Positions 1-6,530 of a DNA stretch of 35,234 bases are shown here, one piece after another (position 1 is the stretch's first letter; every line of letters begins with the position of its first letter). The DNA is from a virus. The notes below the pieces were generated by a model that had not been told where the DNA came from, did no database searches, and was given only the letters and a program-made list of their open reading frames with translations. The stretch is taken from IMG/VR virus record IMGVR_UViG_3300024346_000244, positions 1 through 35,234 of that record, one strand, 5' to 3'. A program made the position numbers and the translations under genes.

Positions 1-13
1 CAGAAGGTTCTAG
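1..13 (+). CDS. Probable 3' end of the dnaB-like helicase gene (circular genome cut here)
   Basis: If the window is circular, the incomplete codon TC at 35233-35234 joins the C at position 1. The frame then reads SRRF and stops at TAG (11-13), giving a DnaB-like protein of 441 residues, close to the usual length of phage DnaB proteins. The antiterminator gene starts 27 nt later, a normal spacing. The frame match is seen in the sequence; circularity is inferred. Confidence 0.55.
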
Positions 14-40
14 TTCGGCCGGCGGGGATGGGGATTTCGT

Positions 41-436
41 ATGACTAAGCGTGTATTGAGTAAGTTGCAGCGTGACGATGTGCGTAGCAATTGTTTGTAT
101 TGGGCTGAGTGGAATTCTAGCAATCCTATGGGGTTTACGTCTTCTCAGTTGGGGGTTTCTCCCTCCGGCGAGTTTGGTTCTCGGGTTCCCTATACGGCTG
201 GGGTTGAAGCGGTTGAAGCGGGCATGAGTGACTTGCGGGCGGCTGGGTTTGATGGTGATTTGTTGGTTGTTTGGCTGTTTCGTGAGTTTGCGATTGATTT
301 CTCTGAAGTTGAACGGGCGAGGCGCATGGGGGTTTCGTTGAGTGCGTATCAGCGTTTTGAGGATCGGACGTTTGTTGTTATTCATACTCAGTTGGTGGCG
401 TATGGGGTGGTTGGTGGTAAAAAAGTTGCTTCGTAA
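41..436 (+). CDS. Q-like late antitermination protein
   Basis: A 131-residue protein that I place with phage antitermination proteins of the Q type, which load on RNA polymerase near the late promoter and let it read through terminators. The call rests on weak family resemblance (short, Trp-rich N-terminal part, central region resembling a helix-turn-helix around residues 80-110) and strongly on position: it lies between the helicase gene and the lysis genes, followed by a candidate promoter and two intrinsic terminators, exactly where lambda has Q, pR' and tR'. The start has a G-rich stretch (GGGGATGGGGA) upstream. DUF1133-like or RinA-like late activators are alternatives with the same role. 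Confidence 0.6.
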   Translation: MTKRVLSKLQRDDVRSNCLYWAEWNSSNPMGFTSSQLGVSPSGEFGSRVPYTAGVEAVEAGMSDLRAAGFDGDLLVVWLFREFAIDFSEVERARRMGVSLSAYQRFEDRTFVVIHTQLVAYGVVGGKKVAS

Positions 437-473
437 GTTATTGATTATTAAGGTTTAAAAAATAAAGTTTCGG

Positions 474-520
474 CACGTTTGAAAATAGTAGTTGTAAACG
501 TGACCTTTTTTATACATTAT
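474..520 (+). promoter_or_regulatory. Candidate late promoter with inverted repeat (pR'-like region)
   Basis: CACGTTT at 474-480 and AAACGTG at 496-502 form a perfect 7-bp inverted repeat with a 15-nt spacer. It overlaps a possible -35 element TTGTAA (492-497), with CATTAT (515-520) at 17-nt spacing as -10. The string TTTATACATTATC at 508-520 recurs at 14267-14279, just before the tail-spike gene. Position after the Q-like gene and before tandem terminators suggests the late promoter and a Q or activator binding site. The hexamers are only 4/6 matches. Confidence 0.4.
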
Positions 521-551
521 CCACCTAGCGTCTAGTTAAGCGCCCGAAAGA

Positions 552-582
552 AAAGAACCCAGTCATTGTGCTGGGTTTTTTC
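552..582 (+). terminator. Intrinsic terminator 1 after the Q-like gene (tR'-like)
   Basis: AACCCAG (556-562) pairs with CTGGGTT (571-577) around an 8-nt loop, followed by a T-run to 581. It lies upstream of the lysis genes, so late transcription must pass it. This is the position of lambda tR'. Confidence 0.8.
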
Positions 583-635
583 GTTTCTGGGGTTTGATTG
601 GATGGGTTTACCTGATTGGTTGATGATTGTCCTTT

Positions 636-658
636 GCCCACTTCGCGTGGGCTTTTTT
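636..658 (+). terminator. Intrinsic terminator 2, in tandem
   Basis: GCCCAC (636-641) and GTGGGC (647-652) form a 6-bp GC-rich stem with loop TTCGC, followed by six T. Only 16 nt before the start of the first lysis gene. Two strong terminators in a row argue for an antitermination switch. Confidence 0.8.
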
Positions 659-673
659 GTTTCTGAGGCTGAT

Positions 674-1099
674 ATGCGTTCAGTGGTGTTGCTCCGTGAT
701 CCTTCGAGTGATCAGGGCACATTGGGGCGCGTGTTTGTCGATTGGCGTTTGTTTGTTCGTTCTATCGAGTTACCGGCGCGGAATAACAAGACCAACATCA
801 GCTGTATTTTGCCCGCGGGCACTTACCGTTGTGTGTGGCATAAGTCGCCTAAGTACGGCTGGTGCTACATGGTAACGGGTGTGCCTGGGCGCTCATTGAT
901 TTTGATTCATGCCGCGAATTGGGCGGGTGATCGGGCGATGGGTTATCGCTCTGATTTGCGTGGCTGTATTGCGTTGGGTATGCGTGCCGGTCGGTTAGCC
1001 GGTCAGTTATCTGTACTGGCGAGTAAGCAAGCGGTGAGTAAGTTTAATCGTGTGATGGCTAAGCAGCCGTTTGATTTAATTATTTTGGAGGCTGCATGA
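674..1099 (+). CDS. DUF5675-family protein, candidate peptidoglycan-acting lysis enzyme
   Basis: The frame is open from 566, but the ATG at 674 is the likely start: it has GAGG at 665-668 and lies past both terminators. The product has 141 residues. Its features match the DUF5675 phage family: a beta-rich N-terminus, then a histidine in LIHAANW followed about 18 residues later by RGCIALG. That H...GC(I) spacing resembles the catalytic motif of YkuD L,D-transpeptidases. The stop overlaps the next start (ATGA), so it is coupled to the holin-like genes. No lysozyme, amidase or transglycosylase gene is visible anywhere else in the window, making this the best endolysin candidate. The enzymatic role is inferred. 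Confidence 0.6.
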   Translation: MRSVVLLRDPSSDQGTLGRVFVDWRLFVRSIELPARNNKTNISCILPAGTYRCVWHKSPKYGWCYMVTGVPGRSLILIHAANWAGDRAMGYRSDLRGCIALGMRAGRLAGQLSVLASKQAVSKFNRVMAKQPFDLIILEAA

Positions 1100-1605
1100 T
1101 CGAGTCGTTGTTGTCTGGCGGTCTTGTGGGCCTCTTTGGTTCGTTAGCCAGTAATGTGTTTGGTTATTTCAAGACCAAGCAAGAGCATAAGCAAAGCATT
1201 GAGTTGCGTAAGCTCGATGCGAATATCAGTGCGATGGAGCATAAGCAGGCGTTAGAGCAGATCAAAGCTGAGGCTCAATATCGTGAGCGTGAGTTATCGA
1301 TCAATGCTGAGCGTGATGTTGATGTTGCTTCATACGCCGCGCTGGCTGATAGCTATAAGCTGGATGCTGCATACACAGGCGACAATAAGCTGATGCTGAT
1401 TGCTGAGTTCGTTAAGAAGCTAACACGGCCAGTGCTGACGTTCGTGCTCGTGTTCCTGACGACTGCGATCTATTTCGCGGGTGATGACGTTATCCGTGAT
1501 CTGGTTGCTCGGGCAATCATTGCGCTGACTGCGACGTGTGTATCGTGGTGGTTTGCTGATCGTCAGATAGCTAAGCATGTGAGTGCTAAGGTGTTTGGCG
1601 CATGA
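1096..1605 (+). CDS. Holin-like membrane protein (3TM type) with charged central helix
   Basis: A 169-residue protein. The N-terminal 25 residues are glycine-rich and hydrophobic, residues 27-75 form a long charged helix rich in K, E and Q, and two hydrophobic segments follow near residues 112-130 (PVLTFVLVFLTTAIYF) and 136-155. This layout fits the GTA/3TM phage holin family. It overlaps the genes on both sides by ATGA, so the three lysis genes form one translationally coupled block. The long helix could alternatively indicate a spanin-like or antiholin role, but I see no lipobox. Confidence 0.6.
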   Translation: MIESLLSGGLVGLFGSLASNVFGYFKTKQEHKQSIELRKLDANISAMEHKQALEQIKAEAQYRERELSINAERDVDVASYAALADSYKLDAAYTGDNKLMLIAEFVKKLTRPVLTFVLVFLTTAIYFAGDDVIRDLVARAIIALTATCVSWWFADRQIAKHVSAKVFGA

Positions 1606-1859
1606 GTAGTGCAGTACATGATGTAGTAATGGAACGAGCGGCAAGCGTCGCGGCTTATGGAACGAGTGGAGCTGTTGCTGTGACAGGGTTCAGTATGAAC
1701 GAGTTGTTCGGCTTGATCGGTGTTGCCTTGGCTGCGGCTACGTTCGCAGTTAATTGGTATTACAAAGAGCGAGCAGACCGGCGGGCAGAACGTGAGCAGG
1801 CTCGTAAGGAATGGGCTTCACTCAATAAGTCGGTTGGCAATGATTGCTCTGGCAAATAG
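1602..1859 (+). CDS. Class II (phage 21 S-type) holin
   Basis: An 85-residue protein with the pattern of lambdoid phage 21 pinholins. AAYGTSGAVAVTGF (residues 17-30) matches the first, glycine- and serine-rich transmembrane helix. LFGLIGVALAAATFAVNWYY (35-54) is the second. A basic tail KERADRRAEREQARKE follows. Such holins make small pores that depolarise the membrane and release or activate a membrane-held endolysin. It starts by ATGA overlap with the previous gene and ends the lysis block; 115 nt of non-coding DNA separate it from terS. Confidence 0.75.
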   Translation: MSSAVHDVVMERAASVAAYGTSGAVAVTGFSMNELFGLIGVALAAATFAVNWYYKERADRRAEREQARKEWASLNKSVGNDCSGK

Positions 1860-1974
1860 CCAAGGTACTTCCGTAGGGGTCTAGCATACGCAAACGGAGA
1901 GCGCAGATTTTGGCTACAGATGAAAGTCTGGGAGGGGGTTATAATACCCCTTTGATTTTATTGAGGTTTTCCAT
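1860..1974 (+). promoter_or_regulatory. Lysis-terminase intergenic region with GGGGT-TATAAT-ACCCC palindrome
   Basis: GGGGT (1935-1939), TATAAT (1940-1945) and ACCCC (1946-1950) form a symmetric element whose loop is a perfect -10 hexamer, though no convincing -35 lies 16-18 nt upstream. In phages with Nu1/gpA-type terminases the cos site lies just before terS, so this region is also where cos would be expected. I cannot decide between promoter, cos element or both. Confidence 0.35.
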
Positions 1975-2508
1975 TTGTCTAATTTGATTGATCTCAATTC
2001 AGCAGCCAAGCAAATTACGTTTTGTGAGCTGGTTGGTGTATCGCAATCGGCAATAGCCCAGCATGTTAAAAAAGGTCGGCTGAAATCAGGCGGCACTTAC
2101 GGCGAGTGGTTGCTCGCGTATACAGAACACATCCGAAATGAAGCATCCGGTCGCGGCGGTGATCATCAAGCCAGTTTGACGGCGGTGCGCATTATGGAAA
2201 TGCACGAAAATATTGCGGAAAAGCGCCAGCGGCGGTTGGCTGCGGCTAGTGATCTTCTGGATCGCTCAATGGTTGAGGCGTGGGTTGGTGAGGCAGCGGG
2301 AACAATTCAGACACTGGTGATGGGTGCGGGTGACACCATCGTTGAATCAATCGCTGCAAAATATAATGTAGAGGTAGATTCAGACGATGTTCTTGGACCA
2401 ATCAGAACTGCCCTCGGACACGCGGGCAAAGCTGGGTCAGAACTTGCGGAGCGTCTCTCAAATTTGGGAGGCGACGTTAGTTCCGACGCCTCCGATGGCG
2501 ACAGCTGA
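1975..2508 (+). CDS. Terminase small subunit, Nu1-like
   Basis: A 177-residue DNA-packaging protein that recognises the viral DNA and recruits the large subunit. The N-terminus (residues 8-45) reads as a winged helix-turn-helix: CELVGVSQSAIAQHVKKGRL, then GGTYGEWLLAYTEHIR, as in Nu1. A charged helical middle (EMHENIAEKRQRRLAAA) and a C-terminal segment for large-subunit contact follow. Length matches lambda Nu1 (181). The start is a TTG with GAGG at 1963-1966; no ATG would keep the DNA-binding domain intact. The end overlaps the large subunit gene. Confidence 0.8.
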   Translation: MSNLIDLNSAAKQITFCELVGVSQSAIAQHVKKGRLKSGGTYGEWLLAYTEHIRNEASGRGGDHQASLTAVRIMEMHENIAEKRQRRLAAASDLLDRSMVEAWVGEAAGTIQTLVMGAGDTIVESIAAKYNVEVDSDDVLGPIRTALGHAGKAGSELAERLSNLGGDVSSDASDGDS

Positions 2509-4462
2509 GTGGGCAGAAACTAAATTTCGTTTACCGGCTGAGGGATCGGATAAGCCCGGTCCTTATGATCTTTATTACGCGCCGTACTTGTACGGGATAT
2601 TCGCGGCGCTGGATGATCCAGAAGTTAAAGAGGTTGTGACTCAGAAAGCGGCTCAGATCGGATGGACATTCGCTCTCGTTGCGTATTTAGGAAAAATAAT
2701 CGACACAATGCCGTCACCGGTTGTTGTGATGTTTCCCAAAGAAGACGCGGCCCGCGAATTCAACGATGAAAAATTTGAACCGTCGGTGCTGAGTACGCCT
2801 GCATTAAGCCGAAAAATGAACGTCAACAAGACGCGGAGTAAAGAAAACCGCGCATTGTTTAAGAAATTCCCTGGGGGGTTTCTAAAGTTTGTTGGTTCTA
2901 AATCGATTAGCTCGGTTAAATCGACACCGGCGCGCATCGTTATCGTTGAAGAGCCTGACGATTCCGTAGGCAACTTGAAGGAGCAAGGCAACTCAATTGC
3001 GTTGCTCTGGGAGCGTACGAAGCGCATTCGCAACTCTAAGCGCGTGTTGGGTGGTACGCCGTCGGTCGATGGTCTAAGCAAAGTGCAAGAGCACATGCGA
3101 GGCAGTGATAGGCGAGTGTTGCCGATCATTTGCAATGAATGCCATCAAAGCCATGTTTTGAATTGGGATAACGTAACGTGGCTTGAATCTGACGACGGTT
3201 CAGAGCACGAGATGTTCGGTAAAGCGTTACCGGATACGGCCGTTTATGTATGCCCAGAGTGTGGGTCGCCGTGGTCCGACTACCAACGCAAAGAGAACAT
3301 ACGCCACACCGTTTATACTGCATTAAAAAATGGTGATGAAAAATGCGGATGGGTGGCGACTGCTGAATTTCACGGCAGTGCAGGATTTGAAGAGTTGGGC
3401 GAGTTATACAGTTGCTTGCCCGGTGCCGGTGTTGTTGATCTTGTCCGCGACTATCTTAAAGCGGAATACAAAGCAGCGCAGGGTGACGAAACCGACCGCA
3501 TAGTGTTCGTCAATTCAAAGCTTGGCAGGCCATACGCATACGCCGACGACCAAGCTGATGCAGAAACGCTACGCGAAAAAGCCAAAGACTACCCAGAATT
3601 ACGATGTCCGCGTGGTGGCCTCATGGTTACCGTCGGTATCGACATTCAGCACGACCGTGTGGCCATCATCATCCGTGCATGGGGCCGTGGTGAGGAAAGC
3701 TGGTTGCTGTTTTGGGGGGAGATATCGGCCTCAGTATCAACAACCGACAAAAATGACCCCGTGTGGGATGAATTAGATTACCGCGTATTTGGAGCGATAG
3801 ACCACGAACTGGGTGGAAAAATCTACGCAACGGCAATCAGTATCGACAGTTCCGACGGCAACACTAACGATGCCGTCTATGCGTGGGTCAGAACCCGAAC
3901 AAAGCGCCACTCTCAAGTGCTGATAATGCCGATCAAGGGCTCAAGCTCACAGCAAGATCCTGAAATATTTACAACGCCCAGTTCAAAACCCATTGATCAT
4001 GCAAACGCCAAAAAGCGCACAAAAGCCGACAAGCACGGCCTGAAAGTCTATTTAGTGGGCACGAACAAAGCTAAAGATTACCTAGCTGCACACATGAAAA
4101 TGATAGGTTCTGGTCCCGGTCGTCATCACACTTACAAGGACGTGCGGGCTGACTACTACGACCAAGTAACAGGCGAAGTAAAAGCGCCTCACCGAAGCAT
4201 TCGCAACCGCAAAATCTGGCAACAAAAAGCAGGCCGTGCGGTTGAAGCATGGGATTGCGAAGTGTACGCCTTACATGCGGCTAGAGCGCGGCGGGTGCAT
4301 TTGCTCAAGCCAGCGCAGTGGGACGCTCTAGAGCAAAAACTAACGCAAGTTGATCTCTTTGCGGAGGCTGAAACGGATGAAATCAAAGCCGAAGAACAGC
4401 CCAAAAAACAACGTACGCGGGTAAAACGCCCGTCACGCGGCAACAAATTTACCGGAGTCTAA
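2387..4462 (+). CDS. Terminase large subunit, lambda gpA (GpA) family
   Basis: A 691-residue packaging motor ATPase and nuclease. Residues around 40-50 (AEWAETKFRLP) match the conserved N-terminal motif of gpA. A Walker-A-like stretch QKAAQIGWT lies at 86-94 and a Walker-B-like VIVEEPDD near 185-192. Two CxxC pairs (ICNEC, VCPEC) suggest a zinc site. The nuclease half has VGIDIQHDR, ISIDSSDG and AWDCEVYALHAA with acidic residues. The ATG at 2387 gives a 122-nt overlap with terS; ATG 2495 would drop residues that appear conserved upstream of the AEWA motif, so I prefer 2387, without a strong ribosome site. Confidence 0.88.
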   Translation: MFLDQSELPSDTRAKLGQNLRSVSQIWEATLVPTPPMATAEWAETKFRLPAEGSDKPGPYDLYYAPYLYGIFAALDDPEVKEVVTQKAAQIGWTFALVAYLGKIIDTMPSPVVVMFPKEDAAREFNDEKFEPSVLSTPALSRKMNVNKTRSKENRALFKKFPGGFLKFVGSKSISSVKSTPARIVIVEEPDDSVGNLKEQGNSIALLWERTKRIRNSKRVLGGTPSVDGLSKVQEHMRGSDRRVLPIICNECHQSHVLNWDNVTWLESDDGSEHEMFGKALPDTAVYVCPECGSPWSDYQRKENIRHTVYTALKNGDEKCGWVATAEFHGSAGFEELGELYSCLPGAGVVDLVRDYLKAEYKAAQGDETDRIVFVNSKLGRPYAYADDQADAETLREKAKDYPELRCPRGGLMVTVGIDIQHDRVAIIIRAWGRGEESWLLFWGEISASVSTTDKNDPVWDELDYRVFGAIDHELGGKIYATAISIDSSDGNTNDAVYAWVRTRTKRHSQVLIMPIKGSSSQQDPEIFTTPSSKPIDHANAKKRTKADKHGLKVYLVGTNKAKDYLAAHMKMIGSGPGRHHTYKDVRADYYDQVTGEVKAPHRSIRNRKIWQQKAGRAVEAWDCEVYALHAARARRVHLLKPAQWDALEQKLTQVDLFAEAETDEIKAEEQPKKQRTRVKRPSRGNKFTGV

Positions 4463-4984
4463 ATGGAACCAACCGTCATTACTGCAGGCACTAGCGCCAG
4501 CTGGACCCGTGCAGACGATTACGCGTATGGCCTGTGGGATTTCAGCTATATCCTAACCGGCCCTGAGCGAATCACTATCGCCAGCGAATCTGACTCTGGA
4601 ACCGTAACCGCGTCGGTAACCGCGCAGGATACTGCAGAATGGACGGCAGGCAAATATCAATGGATTCTCGTTCGTGAAAGCGGCGCAGACTCAATACTGG
4701 TCGGCACGGGCTATCTAACCGTAAATGCCAGCCCATTTATTGAAAATACCGTAATTGATCACCGCTCGCATGCTGAAAAAATGCTAATCGCCATTGAAGC
4801 GCGTCTAGAAAACCGCGCGGCAAGCGACTACGAACAATACAGCATCGAAGGCCGAAGCCTAGCGCGTATTCCATTCGCAGAACTCAACAAATGGCGCATC
4901 CACTACCGTAACGAAGTGGCGCGCTTGCAGCGGCGTGAAAGCGGTAAAAAGTCACCGCGTCGAATTATCTACCGGATGCCGTAA
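4463..4984 (+). CDS. Head-tail joining protein, gpW-like C-terminus with beta-sandwich N-terminus
   Basis: A 173-residue protein starting directly after the terminase stop and ending directly before the portal start. Residues 1-90 look like an Ig-like beta-sandwich (SASWTRADDYAYGLWDFSY, alternating hydrophobic strands). Residues 100-173 are helical and basic: AEKMLIAIEARLENRA, YSIEGRSLARIPFAELNKWR, VARLQRRESGKK. The second part resembles gpW head-completion proteins, which sit on the portal and plug the head. Lambda gpW is only 68 residues, so the extra N-terminal domain is a fusion. Position between terL and portal is the lambda W position. Confidence 0.6.
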   Translation: MEPTVITAGTSASWTRADDYAYGLWDFSYILTGPERITIASESDSGTVTASVTAQDTAEWTAGKYQWILVRESGADSILVGTGYLTVNASPFIENTVIDHRSHAEKMLIAIEARLENRAASDYEQYSIEGRSLARIPFAELNKWRIHYRNEVARLQRRESGKKSPRRIIYRMP

Positions 4985-6493
4985 ATGAATATTTTTGGAA
5001 TGAACTTCGGTAAATCCGCTGCCGCACCAGAAGAAAAGCGTTCAGCTGGTCGGCACCCAAACACCGCCCAACACATACGCTACGCAGCGGCAAAGCTAAA
5101 AGAGCACAGTGCTGAGCGATTTATTGGTGGCGCTCAAAGCGTTGATGAAAAACTACGGCGCGACCTAGAGCGCGTGCGGTCGGCCAGCCGCAACGCTGGC
5201 GACGATATCGGCTACGTTCGCCGCTATCTAAGCATGGTCCAAACGCACATCGTCGGTGAGGACGGTCTACGCCTGCAAGCCAAAGTGCGCGATGCCTCTG
5301 GTGGCCTTAATAAAGAAATCAACAAGATTTTAGAAGGCGAGTTTGCCGAATGGGGCGAGCTTGGAATGTGCGAACTCAGTGGCCGTATGAGCTGGATAGG
5401 CGCGCAAGAACTATCAGCAAAAACTACCGCCCAAGATGGCGACATGCTCATTCGCTATCACGTCGATAAATCCAACCGCTACGGGTTTTGTATAGAGCTG
5501 ATACCGTCCGACTTTTTAGACGTAAATCTCAACAACAACCTAAAAAACGGCAACCGTATACGCATGGGGGTAGAGCTAAACAGCCGTAACCAGCACGTTG
5601 CCTACCATATTTTAACTAGCCACCCTGGTGATAATAGTTGGGTGAGCAATGGTCGGCGTTACGAGCGGGTGCCAGCCGAAGAAATGGACCTGCTGTATCA
5701 CCTTTGGGAACCTGGACAAAATCGCGGCTTACCTTGGGCTCATGCCAGCTTATTAGAAATGCACCAGATTGGCGGCTACCGCGAAGGCCAGCTAGCGGCA
5801 GCGCGTATTGGCGCAGCAAACATGGTGTTTTACGAACGTGACCCAGAGCAAGAGCCAAACGATGATTTCGACGATGAAGGCGACTTCATCACCGAACTTG
5901 AGGCGGGCCAAAGTAGTGTGGTGCCCGAAGGCTACAAGATGAACCACACCAACTTTGCACCGCCAGCCAGCATGGGCGACTTTCAAAAAGCCGCCCTTCG
6001 TGGCAGCGCTAGCGGCATGGATGTTAATTACAACGTGCTGGGTAACGATTATGAAGGCGTTAGCTTCAGCAGCCTACGCCAAGCCGTGCTTGAAGATCGC
6101 GAAACATGGAAGCGCAAGCAGCGCTGGTTGATAGAATCCCTCGCTAGCAAAACCTATAAGCGCTGGTTAAAAATGGCATTGCTTAAAAATGCGTTGCCCG
6201 GTTTAAAAGCCTCCGACTTGCAACAGCTATCTAAGCATACGTTCCAAGGTCGTCGCTGGCAGTGGGTAGACCCGCTAAAAGACGAACAGGCGACCGGTGC
6301 TGCAATGGCCAACTACACCATTAACCCAATGCGGACGTTGCAAGAAAAAGGCATAGACCTCGATGAAATGGCCGAAGGATGGACGCAGTACCTCGACACC
6401 ATGCAAGACATTATGAACCGCGCCAACGAGATCAAGGCCAAGGCCAAAGCGCCCTTGCCAGACACCGATAACACAGATCAAAACACAAAATAA
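4985..6493 (+). CDS. Portal protein, lambda gpB family
   Basis: A 502-residue protein (lambda gpB has 533) forming the dodecameric ring through which DNA enters and leaves the capsid. Recognisable parts are the N-terminal basic region, RSASRNAGDDIGYVRRYLSM near residue 67, QDGDMLIRYH near 150, LWEPGQNRGLPWAHASL near 243 and GVSFSSLRQAVLEDRETWKRK near 350, all typical of the lambda-type (Phage_portal_2) family. The C-terminal tail is charged and disordered. Its stop codon is part of the stem of an intrinsic terminator. Confidence 0.9.
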   Translation: MNIFGMNFGKSAAAPEEKRSAGRHPNTAQHIRYAAAKLKEHSAERFIGGAQSVDEKLRRDLERVRSASRNAGDDIGYVRRYLSMVQTHIVGEDGLRLQAKVRDASGGLNKEINKILEGEFAEWGELGMCELSGRMSWIGAQELSAKTTAQDGDMLIRYHVDKSNRYGFCIELIPSDFLDVNLNNNLKNGNRIRMGVELNSRNQHVAYHILTSHPGDNSWVSNGRRYERVPAEEMDLLYHLWEPGQNRGLPWAHASLLEMHQIGGYREGQLAAARIGAANMVFYERDPEQEPNDDFDDEGDFITELEAGQSSVVPEGYKMNHTNFAPPASMGDFQKAALRGSASGMDVNYNVLGNDYEGVSFSSLRQAVLEDRETWKRKQRWLIESLASKTYKRWLKMALLKNALPGLKASDLQQLSKHTFQGRRWQWVDPLKDEQATGAAMANYTINPMRTLQEKGIDLDEMAEGWTQYLDTMQDIMNRANEIKAKAKAPLPDTDNTDQNTK

Positions 6494-6518
6494 CCCAGCC
6501 CACGAGCTGGGTTTTTTT
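6492..6518 (+). terminator. Intrinsic terminator between portal and capsid genes
   Basis: AACCCAGC (6492-6499) and GCTGGGTT (6506-6513) form an 8-bp stem with a 6-nt loop, followed by T residues. It lies inside the head operon, so capsid and tail expression would depend on read-through. Confidence 0.75.
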
Positions 6519-6530
6519 ATGGAGCAAACA

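Noticed and set aside
566-673. Upstream start of the DUF5675 gene
   Set aside because: It would start within one terminator and run through the second; the ATG at 674 has GAGG at the right distance.
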